64,000 nt of DNA from contig CAKOUO010000006.1 in NCBI GenBank assembly GCA_934120645.1, positions 1 to 64,000 on the forward strand, read 5' to 3'. Source of the stretch: an uncultured Clostridia bacterium (GTDB lineage Bacteria; Bacillota; Clostridia; TANB77; CAG-508). Position numbers and translations under genes: made by a program. Positions 44,403-53,816 of this stretch are shown one piece after another (the first letter of the stretch is position 1; each line of letters opens with the position of its first letter). Below the pieces are notes generated by a model. That model was not told the origin of the DNA. It ran no database searches and saw only the letters and a program-made list of their open reading frames with translations.

Positions 44403-44899
44403 ATGAAAATAAAACAGCAAAAGCAGATAAAATCATTTTTAATCAAAGAATTCGGAATGGATAAGGGTAAAGTATTATTTAATAAGCAAGAGATAATACT
44501 TAATGAACTTATTGAAAACACAATAAACAAGTCAAAAAATCAAATGAAAACACTTGTCCAAACGATTTTTCCTCGCATAGCGTTGTATAAAGTTATGTCA
44601 AAAGACGGTTTCTCGGAAGAAGATGTATATCAATTTACAGCAATATATTTCTTAAAATTATGCGCATAACCGATTTGCAGGAAAGCATACAATATCATGG
44701 TAAGGATTATTTTGATATAACTATAAAAAAATGCCTTTGGCATACGGCTTGCGTAGAAAACGGTTATGCAAAGCTATGCCGTCTGTTTTGTGATGTTGAT
44801 GATGTGACATATGGTGGGCTGAAAAAAATAGGATTTACTAGAACAAAAACCTTAGGTTATGGCGGAGATTACTGCGATTTTCATTTTTATAAAAAATAG
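44403..44899 (+). pseudogene. Broken ATC-hydrolase-like protein gene
   Basis: Two overlapping frames encode the two ends of one protein family, L-2-amino-thiazoline-4-carboxylic acid hydrolase (PF14196). 44403-44669 gives the helical start (KIKQQKQIKSFLIKEFG, then FPRIALYKVMSKDGFSEEDV); 44660-44899, in another frame, gives the end (DITIKKCLWHTACVENGYAK, then GFTRTKTLGYGGDYCDFHF). The join at 44660-44669 lacks the usual middle. The second half is richer in GC than its neighbours, suggesting foreign origin. GGAGG remains at the start; both parts might still be translated, but not as a working enzyme. Confidence 0.68.
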
Positions 44900-44993
44900 T
44901 TAATTATATTGTGCGACAAATTATAATTTAATTATTTGTTAGATAAATAGAAATTTATATGATAGAATGTTAAGTGAAAAAGGACGTGATAAA

Positions 44994-45248
44994 ATGAATA
45001 GTAAAGAAATATTAGCAAAAATAAGAGAACTTTCTAATGAAGAAAAAAGGAAAATCAATTACGAGAAATTAAAGGAGATAATGGAATATATGCCCCCTGA
45101 TGAAATAATTGAATTAAGTAATATAATAGGATATACTGTTTTTACTAGATTATGTATGGGAGTATTACAACATAAAATTGTTCTATTACAAGATGGTGCT
45201 GCAGCAATAATAATTAATAATGAAGAAAGATTAAGGAAAAGCAAATGA
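44994..45248 (+). CDS. Small protein of unknown function coupled to GtrII copy 2
   Basis: 84 residues, charged and mostly helical (SKEILAKIRELSNEEKRKIN, then EYMPPDEIIELSNIIGY), with a hydrophobic patch at residues 55-75. I recognise no family. I chose ATG 44994, with AAGGACGTGAT upstream. Its stop overlaps the next start as ATGA, so translation is coupled with the membrane glucosyltransferase. Confidence 0.5.
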   Translation: MNSKEILAKIRELSNEEKRKINYEKLKEIMEYMPPDEIIELSNIIGYTVFTRLCMGVLQHKIVLLQDGAAAIIINNEERLRKSK

Positions 45249-46723
45249 AAAAGATAAACAAAAAAGATATAATAATATTTTCTATAATGTTAATAATCAC
45301 ATTAATAATATTTAGCAAATATTTAACAGGTTATTTTGCAACAGACACATATAGTATATATTTAAGAGGCTATGAAGATTATGCTATAAAGAATTCGCTA
45401 AATGATGGAAGAATAATAATGGGATTAATAGGTATATTAGCAAATATGATAAATATACCAATAAAAATATATACAATAATATTAATAACACTTTCATTAG
45501 TAACATCATGTTTTTCGATAATGATATTAAAAAATATGATATTAGAATTAAAAGATGCTAAATCTAAAGTTGTTGCTTTTTTAGTAACAATAATAAGCTA
45601 TTATACAATATTTAATTTTATGTATATAGAAAATTTAGGATTTGTAGAATGTTTTGTTATGGCACTAAGTATACTGTTTTATTTATTAGCAACTAAAAAT
45701 TTAATTACACAAAATAAAAAATCATATATAAAAGCAACAATATTCTTAATATTAGGTGTAATGTCATATCAAGGAACAATATCTATGTACTTTTTATCTG
45801 TTTTTGTATTTTCAATATTGAAAGAAGAAAATATAAAAAATATTGCAAAAAATATTGTTATTTGCATAGTAATGGCAATTGTTGCTGTTATTGTAAATTA
45901 TTTAGAAATTAAATTAGTTGGACAAATATTTGGAACAAACCAAACAAGAACATCTGGATTTAGTAATTTAAAAAATAATATTATATACATTATAAATAAT
46001 TCTAGAAGAGCTATAATATATACAGGAAGTTTACTACCACAATACTGGTATTTAGGATTTTTAAGTATTATAGAAACAGTGGTAATAATAAAAAGTATAA
46101 TTCAAAAAAATCCATACATAATAATGGAACAACTAATGATAATTATTGTAAGTATTATTTTAGGTTTTATAATTTCAGTTATAGATTTATCAGGATTTTG
46201 GTCAGGAAGAATAAGATTTTCAATAGGTGCAACAATTGGATTTTTATTCTTACATTTATATGTAAAAACAAACTGGTTAGAAGAAGAAAAAATATCAAAT
46301 AATATATTAATAGTAATATTTTTAGTATATGGAATAATAAATACAGTAACATATATAAATGTTACAAATATTGGGAAAATGGTAAATGAGTTAGACCAAA
46401 AAATTTCAGAAGAAATAAAACAATATATGATACAATATGAAGAACAAACAAATATTAAAGTAACAAAAATAGCAATTATAAATGGAGGCTCAACAATAAA
46501 GGCATATTATAAAGAATTAGGATATAAAGGAGCTGTGCCAACTACAAGTGCAGTAAGAACAAGTTGGGCTGTTAGAGGAATAATAAATTATTATACACAA
46601 AAAGAATTAGAAGAAGTATCTGTAAATAAAAAACAAGAAGAGTATTATATAGAAAATGTAGATAAAAATAAGGAATATATGTGTGTAGAAGATACATTAT
46701 ACATAACTTCATATATGTATTAA
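45245..46723 (+). CDS. GtrII family glucosyltransferase-like membrane protein, copy 2
   Basis: 492 residues, about eleven membrane helices, parallel to the protein at 40827: ATDTYSIYLRGYEDYAIKNS, LNDGRIIMGLIGIL, the middle ENLGFVECFVMALSILF, SYQGTISMYFL and the C-terminal TSAVRTSWAVRG. The DTY and DGR motifs match GtrII enzymes. Likely a duplicated enzyme with a different acceptor. Overlaps the small upstream gene by 4 bases; polA follows 16 bases later. Confidence 0.72.
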   Translation: MKKINKKDIIIFSIMLIITLIIFSKYLTGYFATDTYSIYLRGYEDYAIKNSLNDGRIIMGLIGILANMINIPIKIYTIILITLSLVTSCFSIMILKNMILELKDAKSKVVAFLVTIISYYTIFNFMYIENLGFVECFVMALSILFYLLATKNLITQNKKSYIKATIFLILGVMSYQGTISMYFLSVFVFSILKEENIKNIAKNIVICIVMAIVAVIVNYLEIKLVGQIFGTNQTRTSGFSNLKNNIIYIINNSRRAIIYTGSLLPQYWYLGFLSIIETVVIIKSIIQKNPYIIMEQLMIIIVSIILGFIISVIDLSGFWSGRIRFSIGATIGFLFLHLYVKTNWLEEEKISNNILIVIFLVYGIINTVTYINVTNIGKMVNELDQKISEEIKQYMIQYEEQTNIKVTKIAIINGGSTIKAYYKELGYKGAVPTTSAVRTSWAVRGIINYYTQKELEEVSVNKKQEEYYIENVDKNKEYMCVEDTLYITSYMY

Positions 46724-46738
46724 TTAGGAGGAAAAAAA

Positions 46739-49462
46739 TTGGACAAATTAGTATTAATAGATGGTAATAGCATAATGAATAGAGCTTTTTATGGTATTAT
46801 GGGAAGCAAAACATTAACAAGTAAAGATGGAAAGTATACAAATGCTATTTATGGTTTTTTAGCTATATTATTTAAATTATTAGAAGAAGAAAAACCAGAA
46901 TATATAGCAGTAACATTTGATTTAAAAGCTCCAACAGCAAGACATAAATTATATGATGGGTATAAAGCAACAAGAAAAGGAATGCCTCAAGAGTTAGCTG
47001 AACAAATGCCTATAATAAAAGATATTTTAAGAGCAATGAATATAGATATAATAGAAAAAGAAGGCTATGAAGGTGATGATGTAATAGGAACATTATCAAG
47101 ATTTGGAGAGAAAAAAGGATTAGAAGTAGTAATTCTTTCAGGAGATAGAGATACATTTCAATTAGCAACAGATAAGGTAAGAATAAATATACCAAGAACT
47201 AAGGCAGGAAAAACAGAAACAGAAATCTTTGATAGAGAAAAAGTAAAAGAAGTTTATGGAATAGAACCAAAACAATTAATAGAAGTAAAAGGATTACAAG
47301 GAGATACATCTGACAATATACCAGGAGTTCCAGGAATAGGAGAAAAAACAGCATTATCTTTAATACAAAAATATGAAACAATAGATAATTTGTATAAAAA
47401 ATTAGAAGCAGGAGAAGCAGATGTAAAAGGAAAACAAAAAGAAAAATTGGAAGAAAATAAAGATTTAGCTTATCTTTCAAGAACATTGGGAGAGATAAAT
47501 GTAAATGTTCCAATAGAAGATACTTTAGAACAATTAAAATTAGAAGAATGGGATAAACAAAAGGTATTAGAAATATTTAAGCAATTAAATTTTAAAAGAT
47601 ATATAGAAAGATTTAATTTGTTAGATGAAAATACCCAAGAACAATCAGAAAATAAAGATTTAGATAAACTATATAAAATAGAAAACAAATCAATAGAAGA
47701 CATTAAAAAAATTATAAAAGAAAACAAAGAAATAACATTTTATATTAATACAGAAAAAGAAGAAAATGATGAAAAAATCATAAAAGAAAAAATAACAGGA
47801 ATAGGAATTTTTAATAATAAACTAAAAGAAGCATATTACTATGAATTCAAAGAAGAAAAAGATGTTCAAGAATTAAAAGAAATATTTGAATCAGAAGAAA
47901 TATCAAAAATTGGAATAGATTTAAGTAAAGTATATATATTATTAAAACAACAAAATATTCAAATAAAACAAATAAAATATGATGTATCAATAGCTGCATA
48001 TATATTAAATCCAAATGATAATAAATTAACAATAAATAGTTTAGCAGACAAATATCTAGAAATAGATGTAAGCGAATTATTAGAAGATAATAATAAACAA
48101 GAGCAAATAAATTTATTTGATACATTAAATAAAGAAGTTAATATAAAAGAAAATGAAAGTATAGCCAAAAAAACAACTTTATATGCTTGGATAATTTCTC
48201 AATTAAAAGAAATAACAACAAAAAAATTAGAAGAAATAAATGCAATTTCATTATTTAATAATATAGATATGCCAACAGTAACAGTACTTGCAGATATGCA
48301 ATGGAATGGAATGTATGCAGATGAAGAAGAACTTAATAAATTTGGAAACAAATTAAAAGAACAATTAGAAATAAAAACAAAAATTATATATGAAATGGCA
48401 GGAGAAGAATTTAATATAAATTCAACAAAACAGCTTGGAGAAATTCTTTTTGAAAAAATGAAATTACCAGTTATAAAGAAAACAAAGAGCGGATATTCAA
48501 CAGATGTAGATGTATTAGAAAAATTAAAATCCGAAGATCCAATAATTCAAGAAATATTGGATTATAGACAATTAATGAAATTAAATTCAACATATGTTGA
48601 AGGATTAAAACCATATATAAACCCAAAAACAAAAAGAATACATTCATTTTTCCATCAAACAATAACTGCAACAGGCAGAATTAGTTCAACAGAACCAAAC
48701 TTGCAAAACATCCCAACAAGATTTGAACTAGGTAAACAAGTAAGAAAAATATTTAAACCAGAACAAGGAAAAATCTATATAGATGCAGACTATTCACAAA
48801 TAGAACTAAGAGTATTAGCACATATGTCAGAAGATAAGCATATGATACAAGCATTTAAAGAAGGTCAAGACATACATAAACAAGCTGCATCAAAAGTATT
48901 TAAAACACCAATTGATGAAGTAACAAAAGAACAAAGAAGTAACGCAAAAGCAGTAAACTTTGGAATAGTATATGGAATTAGTGACTTTGGACTAGGAGAA
49001 CAATTAGGAATATCAAGAAAAATAGCCAAAAAATATATAGAAGAATATTTACAAGAATATGAAGGCATAAAACAATTTATGGATAAAACAAAAGAAAAAG
49101 CAAAAGAAACAGGTTATGTAGAAACATTATTTAACAGAAGAAGATATATTCCAGAATTAAAATCAAACAATTATATGGTAAGACAATTTGGAGAAAGAGC
49201 AGCCATGAATACTCCTATACAAGGAACTGCTGCTGATATAATGAAAATAGCAATGATAAATGTATATAATAAATTAATAGAAAAAGGATTAAAATCCAAA
49301 ATAGTATTACAAGTCCATGATGAAATGATGATAGAAGCACCAATTGAAGAAGCAGAAGAAGTTAAAAAAATAGTAAAACAATCAATGGAAGAAGCGGTAA
49401 CACTAAAAATTCCATTAATAGCAGAAGTATCAGAAGCAGAAAACTGGTATGAGTGCAAATGA
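46739..49462 (+). CDS. polA: DNA polymerase I
   Basis: 907 residues. 5'-nuclease domain (LVLIDGNSIMNRAFYG, GDRDTFQL, GDTSDNIPGVPGIGEKTA), a middle domain in the place of the 3'-5' exonuclease where the DxE, and YxxxD motifs are not found, so proofreading is probably absent as in Bacillus, and the polymerase domain (DADYSQIELRVLAHMS, RSNAKAVNFGIVYG, QVHDEMMIEAP). It fills gaps in repair and removes RNA primers. TTG 46739 start with AGGAGG upstream. The protein ends NWYECK, and the stop TGA is the first three bases of a 31-bp repeat. Confidence 0.97.
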   Translation: MDKLVLIDGNSIMNRAFYGIMGSKTLTSKDGKYTNAIYGFLAILFKLLEEEKPEYIAVTFDLKAPTARHKLYDGYKATRKGMPQELAEQMPIIKDILRAMNIDIIEKEGYEGDDVIGTLSRFGEKKGLEVVILSGDRDTFQLATDKVRINIPRTKAGKTETEIFDREKVKEVYGIEPKQLIEVKGLQGDTSDNIPGVPGIGEKTALSLIQKYETIDNLYKKLEAGEADVKGKQKEKLEENKDLAYLSRTLGEINVNVPIEDTLEQLKLEEWDKQKVLEIFKQLNFKRYIERFNLLDENTQEQSENKDLDKLYKIENKSIEDIKKIIKENKEITFYINTEKEENDEKIIKEKITGIGIFNNKLKEAYYYEFKEEKDVQELKEIFESEEISKIGIDLSKVYILLKQQNIQIKQIKYDVSIAAYILNPNDNKLTINSLADKYLEIDVSELLEDNNKQEQINLFDTLNKEVNIKENESIAKKTTLYAWIISQLKEITTKKLEEINAISLFNNIDMPTVTVLADMQWNGMYADEEELNKFGNKLKEQLEIKTKIIYEMAGEEFNINSTKQLGEILFEKMKLPVIKKTKSGYSTDVDVLEKLKSEDPIIQEILDYRQLMKLNSTYVEGLKPYINPKTKRIHSFFHQTITATGRISSTEPNLQNIPTRFELGKQVRKIFKPEQGKIYIDADYSQIELRVLAHMSEDKHMIQAFKEGQDIHKQAASKVFKTPIDEVTKEQRSNAKAVNFGIVYGISDFGLGEQLGISRKIAKKYIEEYLQEYEGIKQFMDKTKEKAKETGYVETLFNRRRYIPELKSNNYMVRQFGERAAMNTPIQGTAADIMKIAMINVYNKLIEKGLKSKIVLQVHDEMMIEAPIEEAEEVKKIVKQSMEEAVTLKIPLIAEVSEAENWYECK

Positions 49463-49490
49463 CCTTTTGGGGACGTTTCCCAAATGGACA
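49460..49490. repeat. 31-bp palindromic repeat, copy 4
   Basis: TGACCTTTTGGG at the start, GACGTTT, then CCCAAATGGACA at the end. The first three bases (TGA instead of the usual TGT) are the polA stop codon. Confidence 0.88.
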
Positions 49491-49555
49491 TTTTATGATT
49501 TTTAGCAGATAAAAATTTTGTATGATAATGAGCAATGCGAAAGGAGTAGATAAAA

Positions 49556-50125
49556 ATAGTTGTTATAAGAAAAAAAACATTAATAATTTTATTTGTATTA
49601 ATTATTATATGTATAGTAATAGCTTTTATGGACATTCCTGGAAAAATAAAGAAGACAATTTATAAAAAAGAATATAGTGAATATGTATCAAAATATTCAG
49701 AAAAATATGGAGTTGATGAAAATCTGATTTATGCATTAATAAAAGCTGAAAGTAATTTTAATGAGAAAGCACATTCAACTAAAGATGCATTGGGGTTAAT
49801 GCAACTAATGGAAAGTACAGCAAAAGATATTGTAAAGAAAACAGATTTAGAAATTTCATCAAATAATATAAGAGAAAGTTTATTAGATAGTGAAATTAAT
49901 ATAAATTTAGGAACTAAATACTTATCTATATTAATAGAAAAATATAAAAATATAGAAATAGCAATAACTGCTTACAATGCAGGAATTGGAACAGTAGATA
50001 CTTGGATAGAAAAAGGAATAATAAAAGCAGATGGAACTGATATAGAAAATATTCCTTACAGAGAAACAAATAACTATGTAAGGAAAATACTAAGAGATTA
50101 CAAAATATATCAAAAGATGTATTGA
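49556..50125 (+). CDS. Membrane-anchored lytic transglycosylase (SLT family)
   Basis: Cleaves peptidoglycan glycan strands to form 1,6-anhydro ends. The enzymatic core (from about residue 45) has YALIKAESNFNEKAHSTK with the catalytic Glu, ALGLMQLMESTA and AITAYNAGIGTV. The first ATG (49628) lacks a ribosome site, but the frame runs upstream through 24 codons that encode a perfect membrane helix, back to ATA 49556, where AAGGAG (49541-49546) lies 9 bases before. I therefore start at 49556; if ATA is not used, the anchor is lost. Between polA and a TPR gene. Confidence 0.78.
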   Translation: MVVIRKKTLIILFVLIIICIVIAFMDIPGKIKKTIYKKEYSEYVSKYSEKYGVDENLIYALIKAESNFNEKAHSTKDALGLMQLMESTAKDIVKKTDLEISSNNIRESLLDSEININLGTKYLSILIEKYKNIEIAITAYNAGIGTVDTWIEKGIIKADGTDIENIPYRETNNYVRKILRDYKIYQKMY

Positions 50126-50189
50126 AACTACTAGACAAATAATGAAAAATGCAATAAAATAGTATAGAAGTAAAAGAAGGAGAAAACTT

Positions 50190-51437
50190 ATGATATTAGA
50201 ACAATTAATTTTTACAATATTTGCATTTACATTGTTTGTCTATACTTTTTTTAGGATGATAAGACAAAATGATACAAACTATATAGTAATACTAATACTG
50301 CAAGCAATAGGGATAGCAATAAACTTTATAGAAGTTTTAGCAAAATTACAATTAGGAATATTCTTAGAAATTATAAAATATTTATCAGGAATAATACTAC
50401 CAGTAGGAATTATAGTATTAGAAAAAAAAGGAATACCATTAATACAAATATTAAATGTAGCAAAAGCAAAGATATATTTAAAATTAGGAAATAACAAAAA
50501 AGCAAAAGAACAATTAATAAATTTAGTATCTAGATACCCAGAAAATTATATAGGACACAAGATGTTAGCAGAAATATATCAAACAGAGGGTGGAATGAGA
50601 AGAGCAATAGATGAATATGTCCAAGCAATAGATATAAATAAACAAGATTATGATTCTTATTACAAAGTAGCAGAATTGTTAAATAATTTGGATAAATCAG
50701 ATGAAGCGGCACAGATGTTATTTAGCTTATTGAGCAAAAAACCAGAATATGAAAATGCAACAAGATTATTAGGAGAAATACTAATAGAAAACGAAATGTA
50801 TAAAGAAGCGGTAAACATATACCAAGATGCATTAAAATATCATCCAACAAGCTATGAATTTAATTATAATTTAGGAATAGCATACACTATGCTAAATGAT
50901 TTTCAAAATGCAAAAATATGTTATGAAAAAGCAGCAGAATTAAATTCATTATTATATAATGCAAAATATTCATTAGCAGAAATAGAATTAATATATAAAG
51001 AACTAGATGAAGCCGAAAAATATTTTATGCAAGCACTAGAAGATGATGAATTAGCAGCAGATAGTTATTATGAACTTTCAAAAATAGCAATGGTTAGAGG
51101 AGATAAGGATAAAGCTATAAATTATGCAAATGTCGCAATTGATGCAAACTCAGCAAAAATAGTTCCAAAAATAAAAAAAGATCCAATATTTATACCAATA
51201 ATGGCTAGAATATCTATACCTTTTAATCTACAAAATGGAATAGATAATGACGAAAAGAAGAATAAATTAAAAGCAAAAGAAATTAAAGCAAAAGAACATT
51301 TAGAAGATATGTTTGAAATAACTAGAAATTTAAGTTATGATGATATTAGACTATTAAATACAAATAAATCAGAAAAAAACGGAAAGAAAATAAACATAGA
51401 AGAAAAAGAAGATAATCAAAAAGAAAGACAAGAATAA
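50190..51437 (+). CDS. Membrane-anchored tetratricopeptide repeat protein
   Basis: 415 residues: two N-terminal membrane segments (residues 2-20 and 29-75), then about six or seven TPR units from residue 95 to 320 (VSRYPENYIGHKMLAEIYQT, AIDINKQDYDSYYKVAELLN, LKYHPTSYEFNYNLGIAYTM and further), then a charged tail. TPRs are protein-binding scaffolds; no partner can be named. Forms a gene row with the transglycosylase (65-base gap) and the dpaA gene. Confidence 0.82.
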   Translation: MILEQLIFTIFAFTLFVYTFFRMIRQNDTNYIVILILQAIGIAINFIEVLAKLQLGIFLEIIKYLSGIILPVGIIVLEKKGIPLIQILNVAKAKIYLKLGNNKKAKEQLINLVSRYPENYIGHKMLAEIYQTEGGMRRAIDEYVQAIDINKQDYDSYYKVAELLNNLDKSDEAAQMLFSLLSKKPEYENATRLLGEILIENEMYKEAVNIYQDALKYHPTSYEFNYNLGIAYTMLNDFQNAKICYEKAAELNSLLYNAKYSLAEIELIYKELDEAEKYFMQALEDDELAADSYYELSKIAMVRGDKDKAINYANVAIDANSAKIVPKIKKDPIFIPIMARISIPFNLQNGIDNDEKKNKLKAKEIKAKEHLEDMFEITRNLSYDDIRLLNTNKSEKNGKKINIEEKEDNQKERQE

Positions 51438-51507
51438 TTAATTGTAGCTCATAAAATCTTAAAAAATAAATATAATAATAGTAAAACAAAAAAGAAAGAG
51501 GGATTTT

Positions 51508-52389
51508 ATGAGTACAAATTTTACTGTTGTAGGTGGAGATTTAAGAATTATAAAGTTAGCACAAATGTTAGCTGAAGATGGAAATAAAATATATGCATAT
51601 GGTGTTGAAAAGGCGGAAGAATTAAAAACAAATCCAAACATTAAAATATGCGAAAAATTATCAGAAGCAATAAAAACATCAGAAATTATAATAGGACCAA
51701 TACCATTTTCAAGTAATGGAAAAGATATAAATGCACCATTTAGTGATAACCATATATCAATTAGAGAAATTATGCATTTAATAAATGCAAAAATTCTAAT
51801 AGCAGGAAGTATAACACCAGAAGTTTATGACTTAGCAAATGATGAATATATAGAAATAATTGATATTTTAAAAAGAGAGGAATTAGCAGTTTTAAATACT
51901 ATTTCAACAGCAGAAGGAACAATTGAAATTATAATAGCAAATACTAATAAAATAATCCATGGAAGTAATGTTTTAGTATTAGGATTTGGAAGGATAGGTA
52001 AAGTATTAGCAAGAAAACTTGCAGGATTATCAGCAAAAGTTACTTGTGCTGCAAGAAAAGATGAAGATTTAGCATGGATAAAAGCATATGGACATAAAGG
52101 AACAAATATAAATACACTAGGAGAAAATTTAGCAGAATACGACATAATAATAAATACAGTACCACATCTTATTTTAACAGAAGAAAGACTAAAATATATT
52201 AAAGAAGATTGTTTATTAGTAGATTTAGCATCAAATCCAGGAGGAATAGATAAAAGAGCTGCAAAAGACAAAAATCTAAAATTAATATGGGCATTAGCAT
52301 TACCAGGAAAAGTAGCACCAGTCACAACAGCAGAATTTATAAAAGATACAGTTTATAATGTTTTAAAAGAAATATATAAAAATAATTAA
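51508..52389 (+). CDS. dpaA: Dipicolinate synthase subunit A
   Basis: 293 residues. N-terminal FTVVGGDLRIIKLAQMLAED, then PIPFSSNGKDINAP, and a second nucleotide-binding motif VLVLGFGRIGKVLARKLAGL. This is the NAD(P)-dependent DpsA/SpoVFA subunit, which works with subunit B to make dipicolinate in the mother cell for the spore core. No dpaB is next to it; the following gene is uppP. AAAGAGGG precedes ATG 51508. Confidence 0.92.
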   Translation: MSTNFTVVGGDLRIIKLAQMLAEDGNKIYAYGVEKAEELKTNPNIKICEKLSEAIKTSEIIIGPIPFSSNGKDINAPFSDNHISIREIMHLINAKILIAGSITPEVYDLANDEYIEIIDILKREELAVLNTISTAEGTIEIIIANTNKIIHGSNVLVLGFGRIGKVLARKLAGLSAKVTCAARKDEDLAWIKAYGHKGTNINTLGENLAEYDIIINTVPHLILTEERLKYIKEDCLLVDLASNPGGIDKRAAKDKNLKLIWALALPGKVAPVTTAEFIKDTVYNVLKEIYKNN

Positions 52390-52408
52390 CAAAGAGAGGT
52401 TGAAAAAA

Positions 52409-53200
52409 ATGAACGAAATTTTACAAGCATTAATTTTAGGAGTTGTTCAAGGATTAACAGAACTATTACCAATATCAAGTTCAGCACATTTAAATTTAAT
52501 ACCATGGATATTTAATTGGGATATACCCGCAAGCTTTGATGTAGCATTACATTTTGGTACATTACTTGCTATAGTATTATTTTTCTACAAAGACTGGGTA
52601 GCACTTATAAAAGGTGGATATAAACAAGTAGTAAAAAAAGAAAAAAGTTTTGAAGGAAAAATGTTTTGGTATTTAGTAGCTGCTACTATACCAGGTGGAG
52701 CAATAGGATTTTTATTAGATCACTTTGTAGGAGATACTTTAGGAAAAATGCCATTATTAATTGCAACAGCATTAATTGTAATGGGTATAGTTCTTTACAT
52801 AGTAGATAAAAAAGCACCTGCAAAGACAGATTATAAACATATGACATTTAAACAAACATTTTTAATAGGATTTTCACAAGCTCTAGCATTTATTCCTGGA
52901 GTATCACGTTCAGGAATTACTATGACAACAGGTAGAGCTATGGGAGTAGATAGAGAATCAACAGCTAAATATTCATTTTTATTATCAACACCAATAGTAT
53001 TAGGAGCAACACTATATAAATTTAAAGATTTTGTATTTGGTATGCCATTTTTTATTGGAGTATTAGCAAGTTTTATTGTAGGAGTTTTAGTTATAAAATT
53101 CTTATTAGAATATTTAAAAAAAGGAAGTTTCAAAGTCTTTGCTATATATAGAATAATACTTGGATTAGCTGTTATCGGATTATATATAATAAGATTATAA
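52409..53200 (+). CDS. uppP: Undecaprenyl-diphosphatase (BacA type)
   Basis: Recycles the lipid carrier of cell-wall and surface-glycan synthesis. 263 residues, about seven or eight helices, with the two signature loops: GVVQGLTELLPISSSAHL (E plus PISSSAH) and FSQALAFIPGVSRSGITMT (PGxSRSG). ATG 52409 with GAGAGG 9 bases before it; a TTG at 52400 is too close to that site. Also influences bacitracin tolerance in other species. Terminated by a strong stem. Confidence 0.95.
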   Translation: MNEILQALILGVVQGLTELLPISSSAHLNLIPWIFNWDIPASFDVALHFGTLLAIVLFFYKDWVALIKGGYKQVVKKEKSFEGKMFWYLVAATIPGGAIGFLLDHFVGDTLGKMPLLIATALIVMGIVLYIVDKKAPAKTDYKHMTFKQTFLIGFSQALAFIPGVSRSGITMTTGRAMGVDRESTAKYSFLLSTPIVLGATLYKFKDFVFGMPFFIGVLASFIVGVLVIKFLLEYLKKGSFKVFAIYRIILGLAVIGLYIIRL

Positions 53201-53207
53201 TAATAAA

Positions 53208-53249
53208 AGTAACACAAAGTATTTAAATACGCTTTGTGTTATTTTTTTA
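53208..53249. terminator. Terminator of uppP, convergent with the nuclease gene
   Basis: TAACACAAAG pairs with CTTTGTGTTA, followed by a T tract; the left side is A-rich, so it may serve the leftward gene too. Confidence 0.85.
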
Positions 53250-53270
53250 TTTATTTAATTGCTAGACCTG

Positions 53271-53816
53271 TTATTTTTGCATTTTTATAAATTCATGTAA
53301 ATCTACAAAATTATAATTTGAAAATTCAACATTCCAATTTTGTTTTCCTGTATATAATACAATAGGGAATATAGCTGGAAAACTATAATTTTTGTTTTCT
53401 ATTTTTGATAAATCAATTGCACTTTTCATAATTTCCATTTCATATTCTAAAATTCTATAAGGTGTAGAATAATCTACTTTTGATTGATGTTCTATTAAAA
53501 TGAAAATATTAGTATCTTTTAATTTATAAACTATATTATCTTCTTGATTTTGAAATAAATTGCTAACATAGCTAATGTTATACTTTTCTATATTATCTTC
53601 AGTAATATGTGTTTTTAAAACATTATTTATAAATTTTGTAGCATCTTTTTTATTATCCAAAAGAGTTTTAAAAATTTTATCATGTTCATTAATTAAATGA
53701 TATTTAGAAGAAAAATCATGAACACTTCCGGTAATATTTTTATTTTCTACAATATTCCATAAATTTTCAAAAGGTCCTTTATAATTTAAATAATCAGAAT
53801 AAGTAAATATTTTTAT
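53271..53816 (-). CDS. Rpn/YhgA-family PD-(D/E)XK nuclease, short and start-uncertain
   Basis: About 180 residues of the N-terminal domain of the transposase-like Rpn nucleases: INEHDKIFKTLLDNKKDATK, NISYVSNLF, IFILIEHQSKVDYSTPYRIL with the E-x-Q nuclease motif, and FPAIFPIVLYTGKQNW. It stops early (HEFIKMQK), about half the length of full relatives. Codons upstream of the first in-frame ATG (53660) clearly belong to the protein (FTYSDYLNYKGPFENLWNIV), yet no ATG, GTG or TTG opens them; ATA 53816 lies 10 bases after GGAG. Either an unusual start or a slightly frameshifted relic. Confidence 0.65.
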   Translation of the reverse strand: MKIFTYSDYLNYKGPFENLWNIVENKNITGSVHDFSSKYHLINEHDKIFKTLLDNKKDATKFINNVLKTHITEDNIEKYNISYVSNLFQNQEDNIVYKLKDTNIFILIEHQSKVDYSTPYRILEYEMEIMKSAIDLSKIENKNYSFPAIFPIVLYTGKQNWNVEFSNYNFVDLHEFIKMQK

